Source of the DNA: Micromonospora sp. MP36
GTDB lineage: Bacteria; Actinomycetota; Actinomycetes; Mycobacteriales; Micromonosporaceae
Direction: 5' to 3'
NCBI RefSeq assembly: GCF_008119785.1
Contig: NZ_VSFA01000043.1
Span: 1-56,737 of the forward strand
DNA length: 56,737 nt
Shown piece after piece: positions 6,795 through 15,732 of the stretch (the first letter of the stretch is position 1; each line of letters begins with the position of its first letter). Made by a program: the position numbers and the translations under genes. Below the pieces are notes generated by a model. The model was not told the origin of the DNA and did no database searches. It saw only the letters and a list, made by a program, of their open reading frames with translations.

Positions 6795-7415
6795 GTGGCC
6801 GAGACGCAGACGGATGGGGAGCGCAGGCGGGTACTGATCGCCGAGGACGAGGCGCTCATCCGGCTGGACCTGGCCGAGATGCTGGTCGAAGAGGGCTACG
6901 AGGTGGTCGGCGAGGCCGGTGACGGCGAGACCGCCGTGAAGCTCGCCGAGGAGTTGAAGCCGGATCTGGTCATCCTCGACATCAAGATGCCGATCATGGA
7001 CGGGCTGGCCGCCGCCGAGCGGATCGCCGGCGCCCGGATCGCCCCGGTGATCATCCTCACCGCGTTCAGCCAGCGCGACCTGGTGGAGCGGGCCCGGGCC
7101 GCCGGCGCGATGGCGTACCTGGTCAAGCCGTTCCAGAAGAGCGATCTGGTGCCGGCGGTGGAGATCGCGCTGTCCCGCTACTCGGAGATCGCCGCGCTGG
7201 AGGCGGAGGTGGCCGGCCTCACCGACCGGCTGGAGATCCGCAAGACCGTGGAGCGGGCCAAGGGCGCGCTCATGACCACGTACGGGATGACCGAGCCGCA
7301 GGCGTTCAAGTGGATCCAGCGCACGGCGATGGACCACCGGATGACCATGAAGGAGGTCGCCGAGCGGATCCTCGCCGAGACCGCCGGCGGTGAGGTGGCC
7401 CAGCCGGCCTCCTGA
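6795..7415 (+). CDS. pdtaR: ANTAR-domain response regulator PdtaR
   Basis: 206 residues. An N-terminal receiver domain carries acidic residues (AEDEAL), the phospho-acceptor Asp in LVILDIKMP near residue 60, Thr in ILTAFS and Lys in LVKPF. A short coiled linker leads to a C-terminal ANTAR RNA-binding domain (RKTVERAKGALMTTYGMTEPQAFKWIQRTAM). The length and domain order match PdtaR (Rv1626) of mycobacteria, which is phosphorylated by the kinase PdtaS and acts on transcription termination by binding paired hexaloop RNA hairpins. The start is GTG 6795 behind GGGAGAGG. Its place upstream of polA and rpsA repeats the mycobacterial order. The cognate kinase is not in this window. Confidence 0.92.
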   Translation: MAETQTDGERRRVLIAEDEALIRLDLAEMLVEEGYEVVGEAGDGETAVKLAEELKPDLVILDIKMPIMDGLAAAERIAGARIAPVIILTAFSQRDLVERARAAGAMAYLVKPFQKSDLVPAVEIALSRYSEIAALEAEVAGLTDRLEIRKTVERAKGALMTTYGMTEPQAFKWIQRTAMDHRMTMKEVAERILAETAGGEVAQPAS

Positions 7416-7455
7416 CGGCGCCGGTCGGGCGGTGCGCGGCAGCGGCGGCGATCGA

Positions 7456-7461
7456 TAGAAT
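7456..7461 (+). promoter_or_regulatory. -10 box for a leaderless transcript
   Basis: TAGAAT ends 6 nt before the GTG at 7468, so transcription probably starts at or next to the start codon. Confidence 0.55.
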
Positions 7462-7467
7462 CCGGCC

Positions 7468-8646
7468 GTGGCGACGCGGCGGCTGGTGGCGGTGCTCGGC
7501 GTCGTCGCCGTGCTGCTCGCCGGCTGCGTGCGGGCGAGGGCGCACGTCGAGCCCGGACCGCTCGACCCGCGGTGGCAGCCGCTGACGCTGCCGGTGCCGC
7601 GGGGCACGCCGGGCCGGTTGGTGCTGCGCGACGTGGTGGCCTGCGCCGGGCGCTGGTTCGTAGTGGGCGGGGTGGCCGACCCGGCGGGGGAGACCCGTCC
7701 GGCGGCGTGGGCGAGCGCGGACGGTCTCTCCTGGTCGTCGGTGCCGATCGCGTCGGCGAGCTTCTACGGCGCGCGGCACGTGCTTTACGCGGCGGCCTGT
7801 CGGCAGGGTCGGTTGGGGGCGCTGGGCGCGCGGAACGGGGGCGTGCACGGCAATCCGCGCACCGGTACCTGGGTCCAGGATCCCGATGGCGCGCTGCGGG
7901 AGGTGGTGGCCCCGTTCGAGTTGTACGGGGGGCCGCGGGCGGTGAGTGTCTCCCGGCTGGTGGCGGGGTCGGGCGGGTGGCTGGTGGTCGGGTCCCGGGC
8001 CGACGGGGCGGCGGTGTGGACGTCGCCGGACGGGGAGCGGTTCACGCTGCGCGAGGGTGTCCCGGAGTTGGCCGGCGACGGTCGGGGCCGGACGGTCGGG
8101 TTGGACGCGGTGGCCGTACCGGCGGGCTGGCTGGTGGTGGGTGCGGTGCTGCCGCCGCATGCGACCACGGCGTCGCCGCTCGCTTGGACGTCGGTGGACG
8201 GTCGGGTCTGGCGGCGGGTGGGGCTGCCGGCGTCGGACGGGCGGAGCCAGGCGCAGCGGGTCGCTCTGGTGCGCGGTGCGGTGGTGGCGGTCGGTCCGGT
8301 GCGGGACGGGTTCGGGGTGTGGCGGGCGGCGTCACCCGACGCCGCGGCGTGGCGGAGGGTCGGTGGTTTCGGTGCGGCGGGCCCGGGCGTGTCGGCGGTG
8401 CGCGGGTTGGTGTCCGCGCCGGGCGGGGGGCTGCTGGCGGTGACCGGCGACGGGAGTGGTCACGGTCTGTGGTTCTCGGTCGATTCGGGTGGTTCATGGC
8501 GGCCGATGGCGTTGCCGGTCGTGGTGCCCGACGGCGGGGACAGTGCGGTGGCGGCGGCGTTCGGTGAAGATCGACTGATGTTGGTCGCCGATGACGGTGT
8601 GAGGTCTCGTGCCTGGTGGGCGTCGGTGCCGGTCGCCGACCGGTAG
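7468..8646 (+). CDS. Lipoprotein with Asp-box (BNR-like) repeats
   Basis: 392 residues. The N-terminus is a lipoprotein signal: charged MATRR, hydrophobic core, lipobox LLAGC with Cys near residue 19. The rest shows at least five Asp-box-like repeats of the form S/T-x-D-G-x-x-W (ASADGLSW, TSPDGERF, TSVDGRVW, a degenerate ASPDAAAW and SVDSGGSW). They are spaced as in beta-propeller proteins such as sialidases and photosystem assembly factors. No catalytic residues of a known enzyme were seen, so it is probably a surface-anchored propeller of unknown binding role. It is likely a leaderless transcript from its own promoter 53 bp after pdtaR. Confidence 0.75.
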   Translation: MATRRLVAVLGVVAVLLAGCVRARAHVEPGPLDPRWQPLTLPVPRGTPGRLVLRDVVACAGRWFVVGGVADPAGETRPAAWASADGLSWSSVPIASASFYGARHVLYAAACRQGRLGALGARNGGVHGNPRTGTWVQDPDGALREVVAPFELYGGPRAVSVSRLVAGSGGWLVVGSRADGAAVWTSPDGERFTLREGVPELAGDGRGRTVGLDAVAVPAGWLVVGAVLPPHATTASPLAWTSVDGRVWRRVGLPASDGRSQAQRVALVRGAVVAVGPVRDGFGVWRAASPDAAAWRRVGGFGAAGPGVSAVRGLVSAPGGGLLAVTGDGSGHGLWFSVDSGGSWRPMALPVVVPDGGDSAVAAAFGEDRLMLVADDGVRSRAWWASVPVADR

Positions 8647-8905
8647 CGGGTGGGACGGCATTGGCCGCTTACCGACGAAACAAAGGCGAGGAACTCTCGT
8701 GACCGACGGTTCTTACAGCGATCGCTTCCGATCCGCCACGGCGTGTAACGGTTCGGTCAACCCGCTCTCCTGGGACTTACGCCACAGCGCCACGTGGGAT
8801 AACGTCCCGGCCCAGACCGGCGACGACGGTCTGGTTCGTTCGCCCCCCGCAAGGGCCAATTGGCAGCGGGTGGTTGGGGCCATGCGACGGAGGAGGGTTC
8901 GGGCC
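8647..8905. other. Intergenic region upstream of the liv operon
   Basis: The reading frame of the binding-protein gene stays open back to 8609, including a GTG at 8700 behind GAGG. Residues encoded before 8906 would put 70 polar residues in front of the signal peptide, so they are probably untranslated leader. I see no clear regulatory motif. Confidence 0.4.
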
Positions 8906-10069
8906 TTGAGGCAGAAGCTCGCGCGCGTGATCGGTGGAGCCGCCATGCTGGCGCTCGTCGCCGGCGGCGCCGCCTGCAGCAGCAGCGGCGGTGACGACAG
9001 TGCGTCCGGTGGTGACAAGTGTGGCAACAAGATCGCGTTCTTCGGTGCGCTGACGGGTAGCTCGGCGGCGCTCGGCATCAACGAGAACAACGGCGTCAAG
9101 CTGGCCGTCGACAAGTACAACAAGGAGAACGCCGACTGCAAGGTCGAGCTCGTCCCGCTCGACTCGCAGGGCAGCCCCGACCAGGCCCCGAGCCTGGCGC
9201 AGAAGGCCATCGACGACCCGAAGATCCTCGGCCTCGTCGGCCCGGCCTACTCCGGTGAGTCGGAGGCCGCCGACCCGCTGTTCGCCGAGGCGGGCCTGGT
9301 GCACATCACCGCGTCCGCGACCCGGCCCAGCCTGGCGCAGCAGGGCTGGAAGACCTTCTTCCGCGCGGTGGGTAACGACCTCAGCCAGGGCCCCGCGGCC
9401 GGTCAGTACATCAAGGACGTGATGAAGGCCGACCGGGTCTACGTGATCGACGACCAGTCGGCGTACGGCGCGGGCTTGGCCGACGAGGTCAAGAAGGTGC
9501 TCGGCGCGGCCGTGATCGGCTCGGACAAGGTCCAGGGCGAGGGCAAGCAGACCGAGTTCTCCGGTGTGGTCACCAAGGTCAAGACCGCCAACGTCAAGGC
9601 GATCTTCTACGGTGGCTACTACCAGGAGGCCGGCCTGATCCGCAAGCAGCTCACCGCTGCCGGGGTCACCGCTCCGCTGGTCGCCGGCGACGGCGTCAAC
9701 GACCCGGCCTACATCGCCTCCGCGGGCGCGGCGGCGGCCGAGGGCACCATCCTCACCTGCCCGTGCCAGCCCGCCAGCGAGGCGCGCGGCACCTTCAAGG
9801 AGGAGTACAAGGCGCTCAACGGCACCGACCCGGGCACCTACAGCGACACCGCGTACGACGCGGCGAACATCCTGCTGGCCGGCATCAAGGCGGGCAAGAC
9901 CACCCGCGCGGACCTGCTGGACTTCGTGAAGAACTACAGCGGCGAGGGCGTGGCGGCCAACTACAAGTTCGTCGAGGGTGGCGAGCTGGACCCGGCGCAG
10001 GTGAAGGTCTGGGCCTTCAAGGTCCAGGGTGGTCAGGTCGTCCCCGACCAGGAGATCAAGAAGTCCTGA
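8906..10069 (+). CDS. livJ: Branched-chain amino-acid ABC transporter substrate-binding lipoprotein
   Basis: 387 residues from a TTG start. The start rests on a very strong ribosome site, GGAGGAGGG (8889-8897), 8 nt before the TTG. The ATG at 8882 would precede that site and only add Arg residues. The signal peptide carries a lipobox (GGAACSS). The mature part is a periplasmic-binding type I fold: IAFFGALTGSSAALGINENNG, VPLDSQGSPDQAPSLAQKAI and GPAYSGESEAADPLF match LivJ/LivK-family proteins. It would deliver Leu/Ile/Val or related compounds to LivHMGF encoded next. A strong terminator follows the gene, so it is probably made in excess over the permeases. Confidence 0.92.
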   Translation: MRQKLARVIGGAAMLALVAGGAACSSSGGDDSASGGDKCGNKIAFFGALTGSSAALGINENNGVKLAVDKYNKENADCKVELVPLDSQGSPDQAPSLAQKAIDDPKILGLVGPAYSGESEAADPLFAEAGLVHITASATRPSLAQQGWKTFFRAVGNDLSQGPAAGQYIKDVMKADRVYVIDDQSAYGAGLADEVKKVLGAAVIGSDKVQGEGKQTEFSGVVTKVKTANVKAIFYGGYYQEAGLIRKQLTAAGVTAPLVAGDGVNDPAYIASAGAAAAEGTILTCPCQPASEARGTFKEEYKALNGTDPGTYSDTAYDAANILLAGIKAGKTTRADLLDFVKNYSGEGVAANYKFVEGGELDPAQVKVWAFKVQGGQVVPDQEIKKS

Positions 10070-10103
10070 CGACGGTCGCTGCTAGAGCGATTGAGTCGTG
10101 ATC

Positions 10104-10147
10104 GCGGGTGCGGCCGGGAGCTCGCTCCCGGCCGCACCCCGCTTTTT
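10104..10147 (+). terminator. Intrinsic terminator between livJ and livH
   Basis: GGGTGCGGCCGGGAG (10106-10120) pairs perfectly with CTCCCGGCCGCACCC (10125-10139) around CTCG, followed by GC and a run of six T (10142-10147). It is the most canonical terminator in the window. It probably allows partial read-through into livH. Confidence 0.9.
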
Positions 10148-10175
10148 TCGCCACACCTGATGGAGCGTCCCTCCC

Positions 10176-11126
10176 TTGAACTTCGACGGACTGTTCTCCA
10201 ACTTCGGAGAACTCACCACGACCGGCCTGACGCAGGGCGCCATCTACGCCCTGGTCGCGCTCGGCTACACGCTGGTCTACGGCGTGCTGAGACTCATCAA
10301 CTTCGCCCACTCCGAGGTCTTCATCGCCGGTGCGTTCGCCGCGATCTGGACGTGGAACGGCTTCGGCCTCGACCAGAACTCCCAGGTCAGCGGAGTCGGC
10401 TCGATCATGTTCTACCTGCTCGCGGCGGTGATTGTCGCGGCCATCGCCTCGGCGGGCACGGCGACCGTGATCGAGCGGGTGGCGTACCGGCCGCTGCGTA
10501 AGCGGAACGCCCCGCCGCTGGCCTTCCTCATCACGGCCATCGGCGCCTCGATCGCGATCTCGGAGGCGTTCGGCGTCTACACCCGTCGGCTTCCGGAGGG
10601 CGCGCCCAACCTGGTCAGCACCAAGCCGCTGTTCGAGATCGCCGGTGTGCCGATCGACTCGGTGCAGCTGCTCACCGTCGGCGCCGCGCTGGTGATGATG
10701 ATCGCGCTGGACCTGTTCATCAACCGCAGCCGGCTCGGCCGCGGCGTCCGGGCGGTGGCCCAGGACGCCAACACCGCCGCGCTGATGGGCGTGAACAAGG
10801 ACCGCATCATCATGCTGGTCTTCATCGCCGGCGGCACGATGGCCGGCGTGGCCGGTCTGCTCTACGACGTGAAGATCGGCACGCTGACCTACAGCGTCGG
10901 CTTCCTGCTGGGCCTCAAGGCGTTCACCGCCGCGGTGCTCGGTGGCATCGGCAACCTGCGCGGCGCGCTGCTCGGCGGCCTGCTGCTGGGTGTGGTGGAG
11001 AACTACGCCTCGGGGCTGTTCGGCTCCCAGTGGAAGGACTTCGCGGCGTTCGCCGTGCTGGTGGTGCTGCTGATGTTCCGGCCGACCGGTCTGCTGGGCG
11101 AATCGCTGGGGAGGGCACGGGCATGA
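10176..11126 (+). CDS. livH: Branched-chain amino-acid ABC transporter permease LivH
   Basis: 316 residues with about eight hydrophobic segments. It is of the LivH type (TTTGLTQGAIYALVALGYTLVYGVLRLINFAHSE near the N-terminus; the conserved EAA-like loop RSRLGRGVRAVAQDANTAALMG). It forms one half of the membrane channel for branched-chain amino-acid import. The start is TTG 10176 behind TGGAGCG. The stop overlaps the livM start (ATGA), so the two are translationally coupled. Confidence 0.92.
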   Translation: MNFDGLFSNFGELTTTGLTQGAIYALVALGYTLVYGVLRLINFAHSEVFIAGAFAAIWTWNGFGLDQNSQVSGVGSIMFYLLAAVIVAAIASAGTATVIERVAYRPLRKRNAPPLAFLITAIGASIAISEAFGVYTRRLPEGAPNLVSTKPLFEIAGVPIDSVQLLTVGAALVMMIALDLFINRSRLGRGVRAVAQDANTAALMGVNKDRIIMLVFIAGGTMAGVAGLLYDVKIGTLTYSVGFLLGLKAFTAAVLGGIGNLRGALLGGLLLGVVENYASGLFGSQWKDFAAFAVLVVLLMFRPTGLLGESLGRARA

Positions 11127-12268
11127 CAACGACCGTTAACCCGCCGAACCCGGAGCAACGGGAAGCGGCGATGGACCGGCTGCGCCACGGCCGCGAGGCG
11201 ATCGCGGAGCGGTGGCGTAACGCCCCACGCTGGGTGCGCTGGGTGCTGCTCGCCGCGGTCATCGTGTTCTTCTACGCGCTGCCGAACAAGGAGTTCTACC
11301 AGTACCTCGGGCCGATCCCGACCCCGGGCGCGAACTTCACCCAGGTGATGTTCACCGTCTCGATCTACGTGCTGATGGCCGTCGGGCTGAACATCGTGGT
11401 CGGCTTCGCCGGCCTGCTGGACCTCGGCTACTTCGGCTTCTTCGCCGTCGGCGCGTACACCGTGGCGGTGCTGACCTCGCCGAGCAGCGACATCAAGACG
11501 CTCTGGCCGTGGCTGCTGGTGGTGCCGGTGGCGATCGCGCTGACCATGGTTTCGGGCGTCATGCTCGGCACGCCGACGTTGCGGCTGCGCGGTGACTACC
11601 TGGCGCTGGTGACCCTCGGCTTCGCCGAGATGATCCGGATCTCGGCGGTCAGCCTTCCGTTCCTCAAGGGACAGCGGGGCTTCAACCAGATCCCGCACCC
11701 GCCGGGCAAGTACGCCGACGGCAAGCCGATCTTCGGCATCCTCGACGCCCGGCCGTACTACTGGCTGGTGCTCACGCTGATCATCCTGGTGGTGATCGGG
11801 GTGCGGAACCTCACCCACAGCCGGGTGGGGCGGGCGTGGATCTCCATCCGGGAGGACGAGGACGCGGCCCAGCTGATGGGCGTGCCGACGTTCAAGTTCA
11901 AGCTCTGGGCGTTCGCCTCGGGCGCGGCGATCGCCGGCCTGGCCGGCGCGCTCTTCGCGGGCAAGCAGAACTTCGTCAACTCGCAGAACTTCGAGCTGCT
12001 GAACTCGATCATCATCCTGGCCGCGGTCATCTTCGGCGGCTCCGGCAACATCGTCGGCGCCATCGTCGGTGGCGGCCTGGTGGCGTACATGATCGAGCGG
12101 TTCCGCGGCATCGAGCTGTTCGGCCTGGAGCTCTACGAGTACCGGTTCCTGTTCTTCGGGCTGGTGCTCGTGGTGATGATGATCTTCCGGCCGCAGGGGC
12201 TCATCCCGAACCGACGACGGGCGGCGGAGTTCAAGGACCGCCGCAAGGAGGTGATCGTCGGTGAGTGA
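11123..12268 (+). CDS. livM: Branched-chain amino-acid ABC transporter permease LivM
   Basis: 381 residues. It has a polar N-terminal extension of about 40 residues and then multiple membrane segments typical of LivM: LMAVGLNIVVGFAGLLDLGYFGFFAVGAYT, LRLRGDYLALVTLGFAEMIRI, and the cytoplasmic loop SRVGRAWISIREDEDAAQLMGV that contacts the ATPases. It pairs with LivH to form the channel. The ATG overlaps the livH stop by 4 nt, with GGGGAGGG upstream. Confidence 0.92.
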   Translation: MTTTVNPPNPEQREAAMDRLRHGREAIAERWRNAPRWVRWVLLAAVIVFFYALPNKEFYQYLGPIPTPGANFTQVMFTVSIYVLMAVGLNIVVGFAGLLDLGYFGFFAVGAYTVAVLTSPSSDIKTLWPWLLVVPVAIALTMVSGVMLGTPTLRLRGDYLALVTLGFAEMIRISAVSLPFLKGQRGFNQIPHPPGKYADGKPIFGILDARPYYWLVLTLIILVVIGVRNLTHSRVGRAWISIREDEDAAQLMGVPTFKFKLWAFASGAAIAGLAGALFAGKQNFVNSQNFELLNSIIILAAVIFGGSGNIVGAIVGGGLVAYMIERFRGIELFGLELYEYRFLFFGLVLVVMMIFRPQGLIPNRRRAAEFKDRRKEVIVGE

Positions 12269-13106
12269 CGTCGAGCAGACGCCGGCCGTCCCGGCGCAGG
12301 CCACCGCGCCCGCGGTGGAGGCGGTGCCCGCGCGGGAACCGCTGCTGGAGGTCGACAACGTCACGCTGCGCTTCGGCGGTGTGGTCGCGCTGAACCAGGT
12401 GGACTTCACCCTCTACAAGGGCGAGATTCTCGGTCTGATCGGCCCGAACGGCGCCGGCAAGACCACCTGCTTCAACGCGATGACCGGCATCTACCAGCCC
12501 ACCGAGGGCGAGATCCGGTTCCGCGGCGAGAAGATCAGCGGCAAGAAGCGGCACCGGATCACCAAGATGGGCATGGCGCGGACGTTCCAGAACATCCGCC
12601 TCTTCCCCGAGATGACCGCGCTGGAGAACGTCCAGGTCGGTGCCGACGCGCATCACAAGACCAGCGTGGTCTCCGCGCTGCTCCGGCTGCCCCGGCACTG
12701 GCGGGAGGAGCGGGAGGGCCGCGAGAAGGCCGAGCGCCTGCTGGAGTTCGTCGGCATCCGCAAGCGGATGCACGAGTTCGCCCGCAACCTCTCCTACGGC
12801 GAGCAGCGGCGGCTGGAGATCGCCCGCGCGCTGGCCACCGATCCGGTGCTGCTCTGCCTGGACGAGCCGGCCGCCGGCTTCAACCCGGCGGAGAAGGAGG
12901 AACTGCTCCAGCTCATCCGGCAGATCCGCGACACCGGCGTGACCGTGCTGCTGATCGAGCACGACATGCGCCTGGTGATGGGGGTCACCGACCGGATCGT
13001 GGTGCTGGAGTTCGGAAAGAAGATCGCCGAGGGCCTGCCCGCCGAGGTGCGGGACGACCCGAAGGTGATCGCGGCGTACCTGGGGGTGCCGGACGATGCT
13101 GCTTGA
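12261..13106 (+). CDS. livG: Branched-chain amino-acid ABC transporter ATP-binding protein LivG
   Basis: 281 residues, ABC ATPase. Walker A is GPNGAGKTT near residue 60, the signature is LSYGEQRR, Walker B is LLCLDEPAAG, and the H-loop His is in IEHDMRLVM. The stretch after Walker B (NPAEKEELLQLIRQI) is characteristic of LivG. About 28 Ala/Pro-rich residues precede the domain. The GTG start lies 8 nt inside the end of livM. Confidence 0.92.
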   Translation: MSDVEQTPAVPAQATAPAVEAVPAREPLLEVDNVTLRFGGVVALNQVDFTLYKGEILGLIGPNGAGKTTCFNAMTGIYQPTEGEIRFRGEKISGKKRHRITKMGMARTFQNIRLFPEMTALENVQVGADAHHKTSVVSALLRLPRHWREEREGREKAERLLEFVGIRKRMHEFARNLSYGEQRRLEIARALATDPVLLCLDEPAAGFNPAEKEELLQLIRQIRDTGVTVLLIEHDMRLVMGVTDRIVVLEFGKKIAEGLPAEVRDDPKVIAAYLGVPDDAA

Positions 13107-13806
13107 GATCGACGATGTGAGCCTGCTGTACGGGCGGATCCAGGCGCTGCACGGCATCAGCCTCACCGTGGACGAGGGCGAGATCGTGGCCCTGATCGGC
13201 GCCAACGGGGCCGGTAAGTCGACCACGATGCGGGCGATCTCCGGGATCCGGCCGGTGGCCTCCGGGCGGATCCGGTTCAACGGGGAGGACGTCACCAAGC
13301 TCCGGGCGGACCTGCGGGTGCGGCGCGGGCTGTGCCAGGCCCCGGAGGGGCGTGGCATCTTCCCGGGCATGACCGTGCTGGAGAACCTGGACATGGGGGC
13401 GTACACCCGGCGGGACCGGGCGGGCGTCGCGCAGGACCTGAACCGGGTGATGGAGCTCTTCCCTCGGCTGGCGGAGCGGCGCAAGCAGGCCGGGGGTACC
13501 CTTTCCGGCGGCGAGCAGCAGATGCTGGCGGTGGGCCGGGCCCTGATGAGCCGGCCGAAGCTGCTGCTGCTCGACGAGCCCTCGATGGGTCTCGCGCCGA
13601 TGTTGATCCAGCAGATCTTCAACATCATCACCGAGATCAACGAGCAGGGCACGACGATCCTGCTGGTGGAGCAGAACGCGCAGCAGGCGTTGGCCCGGGC
13701 GCACCGCGCGTACGTGTTGGAGACCGGACGGATCGTCAAGAGCGGCACCGGCGCCGAGCTGCTGCACGACCCGTCGGTCAAAGAGGCATACCTCGGCGTG
13801 GCCTGA
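13096..13806 (+). CDS. livF: Branched-chain amino-acid ABC transporter ATP-binding protein LivF
   Basis: 236 residues, compact ABC ATPase. Walker A is GANGAGKST, the signature is LSGGEQQM, Walker B is LLLLDEPSMGLAP, and the H-loop position carries VEQNAQQAL, as is usual in LivF. It forms a heterodimer with LivG. The start overlaps the end of livG by 11 nt. It closes the liv operon; the next transporter starts 32 bp later. Confidence 0.93.
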   Translation: MLLEIDDVSLLYGRIQALHGISLTVDEGEIVALIGANGAGKSTTMRAISGIRPVASGRIRFNGEDVTKLRADLRVRRGLCQAPEGRGIFPGMTVLENLDMGAYTRRDRAGVAQDLNRVMELFPRLAERRKQAGGTLSGGEQQMLAVGRALMSRPKLLLLDEPSMGLAPMLIQQIFNIITEINEQGTTILLVEQNAQQALARAHRAYVLETGRIVKSGTGAELLHDPSVKEAYLGVA

Positions 13807-13838
13807 CCGGCCGTCACCCCTATCGCAAGGAGCAGGAC

Positions 13839-14744
13839 ATGTTCAACATCAGTGGTGGCCGCCGGGCGGTCGTCGGGGCCACCGGCGCCGCGCTGCTGGC
13901 CCTGTCGGTCGCCGGGTGCGGCGAGAAGGAAGCCACCGACCAGCCCGGTGGCGGCCCGTCCGTGACCGCCGCGGCGGACTCGGCGCTGGCCGCGAAGGTG
14001 CCGGACGCGATCAAGGCGGACGGCAAGATCGTGGTCGGCAGCGACACGTCCTACGCCCCGGCCGAGTTCCTCGACACCGACGGCAAGACGGCCATCGGGT
14101 TCGACATCGAGCTGTTCACCGCGGTCGCCGCGAAGCTGGGGCTGAAGGCGGAGTTCGTCTCCGCTGACTTCGGCGCCATCATCACCGGCGTGTCCTCGGG
14201 CAAGTACGAGGTCGGCGTCTCGTCGTTCACCATCAACGACGAGCGCAAGGCCCAGGCCAACATGGTCAGCTACTACCAGGTCGGCACCCAGTGGGTGACC
14301 AAGAAGGGCAACCCGGCCGGCGTCTCGATCGACAACGCCTGCGGCAAGAAGATCGCCGTGCAGAAGGACACCGTCCAGGTCGAGGACATCCAGAAGCGGT
14401 CGAAGGCGTGCACCGACGCCGGCAAGCCGGCGATCACCGTCGAGCAGTTCCCGGGCCAGGACGCGGCGACCGCCGCCGTGGCGTCCGGCAAGGACGACGC
14501 GATGCTCGCCGACTACCCGGTCGGGGTGTACGCGGTGACCCAGTCGGAGGGCGCGCTGGACCTGCTCGACAAGATGTACGAGGCGGCGCCCTACGGCTAC
14601 GTGGTGGCCAAGGACCAGACGGCGTTCGCCGAGGCCGTCCGGGACGCGACGAAGGCGCTGATCGCGGACGGGACGTACAAGAGCATCCTGGACAAGTGGA
14701 AGGTCGGGGACGGCGCGATCACGGACCCCGCGATCAACCCGTAA
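13839..14744 (+). CDS. Polar amino-acid ABC transporter substrate-binding lipoprotein
   Basis: 301 residues behind AAGGAGCAGG. It has a lipoprotein signal (LLALSVAGCG, Cys near residue 27) and a periplasmic-binding type II (SBP_bac_3) fold: KIVVGSDTSYAPAEFLD, IGFDIELFTAVAAKLGLKAEF, FGAIITGVSSGKYEVGVSSFTINDERK and a C-terminal LIADGTYKSILDKWKV. Family members bind Glu, Gln, Arg, His or Cys; the ligand cannot be fixed here. It opens a three-gene transporter set read in the same direction as liv, with 32 bp in between, so read-through from livF is possible. Confidence 0.9.
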   Translation: MFNISGGRRAVVGATGAALLALSVAGCGEKEATDQPGGGPSVTAAADSALAAKVPDAIKADGKIVVGSDTSYAPAEFLDTDGKTAIGFDIELFTAVAAKLGLKAEFVSADFGAIITGVSSGKYEVGVSSFTINDERKAQANMVSYYQVGTQWVTKKGNPAGVSIDNACGKKIAVQKDTVQVEDIQKRSKACTDAGKPAITVEQFPGQDAATAAVASGKDDAMLADYPVGVYAVTQSEGALDLLDKMYEAAPYGYVVAKDQTAFAEAVRDATKALIADGTYKSILDKWKVGDGAITDPAINP

Positions 14745-14748
14745 CGCG

Positions 14749-15732
14749 ATGACAACCGACGAAACGACGACCGCACGGGCGCGGCCTGAGCCGATCAAGG
14801 CCGTGCCCGTACGGCACCCCGGCCGCTGGGCCGCCATCGCAGTGCTGGCGGTCCTGGCGGCGATGTTCGTGCATCTGCTGGTCACGAACGACAAGTTCAA
14901 GTGGTCGTTCATGGTCGACAACATGTTCCGGCCACCGATCATCGAGGGACTGCTGCGCGGCACGGTGGTGATGACCATCTGTGCGATGCTGCTCGGGGTG
15001 TCCCTAGGTGTCGTGGTGGCGATCATGCGGCTCTCGACCAACCCGATCCTGCGGGTGGTCGCCTGGCTCTACACCTGGGTGTTCCGGGCGGTGCCCCGGC
15101 TGGTGCTGCTGGCCGTCTTCGGCAACCTCGGCATCCTGTGGAGCCGGATCGAGTTCGGCGTGCCCTTCGACACCCAGATCGGCCAACTCTTCGGGATCGA
15201 CAACCTGCAGCTGCGGGTCTTCGGGTTCACCTCCCGGGACGTGCTGACCGGCTTCGTGGCCGGCCTGCTCGGGCTGGCGCTCTCCGAGGCGGGCTACATG
15301 GCGGAGATCGTGCGAGCGGGCATCCAGTCGGTGGACGAGGGGCAGAGCGAGGCGGCCTCGGCGCTGGGCATGAGCCGCGGCCAGATCCTGCGCCGGATCG
15401 TGCTGCCGCAGGCGATGCGCGTGATCATCCCGCCGACCGGCAACGAGACCATCGCGATGCTGAAGGACACCTCGCTGCTGCTGGCCGTGCCTTACAGCGT
15501 CGAGCTGTTCTTCCAACTCGACGCGGTGGGCAAGCGGACCTTCCAGATCTTCCCGATGTACGTCGCGGCCGTTTTCTGGTACCTCTTCCTGACCAGCATC
15601 CTGCTGGTCGGCCAGTACTTCCTGGAGCGGCACTTCGCCAAGGGATACGGCCGGACCGAGCGGGCGCGGATCCGGCTCCGCACGATCGCCGCCGAAACCG
15701 GTGGCGGCGGTGGCGCAGGAGGTGGACAATGA
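14749..15732 (+). CDS. Polar amino-acid ABC transporter permease
   Basis: 327 residues of the HisM/GlnP type. A polar start is followed by a first membrane helix (RWAAIAVLAVLAAMFVHLLV) and a loop region. The typical permease core has LLRGTVVMTICAMLLGVSLGVVVAIMRLS and the EAA loop SEAASALGMSRGQILRRIVLPQAMRVIIPPTGNE that docks on the ATPase. It probably acts as a homodimer, because no second permease is present. Its stop overlaps the start of the ATPase gene. Confidence 0.92.
   Translation: MTTDETTTARARPEPIKAVPVRHPGRWAAIAVLAVLAAMFVHLLVTNDKFKWSFMVDNMFRPPIIEGLLRGTVVMTICAMLLGVSLGVVVAIMRLSTNPILRVVAWLYTWVFRAVPRLVLLAVFGNLGILWSRIEFGVPFDTQIGQLFGIDNLQLRVFGFTSRDVLTGFVAGLLGLALSEAGYMAEIVRAGIQSVDEGQSEAASALGMSRGQILRRIVLPQAMRVIIPPTGNETIAMLKDTSLLLAVPYSVELFFQLDAVGKRTFQIFPMYVAAVFWYLFLTSILLVGQYFLERHFAKGYGRTERARIRLRTIAAETGGGGGAGGGQ

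Noticed and set aside
8700..8905. GTG 8700 as start of the liv binding protein
   Set aside because: It has a GAGG site, but it would place about 70 polar residues ahead of the signal peptide. TTG 8906 has a much stronger site and puts the signal at the N-terminus.
12231..15041. 936-residue open frame antisense to the transporter genes
   Set aside because: It is opposite five well-supported transporter genes, and its sequence has only antisense-type composition.
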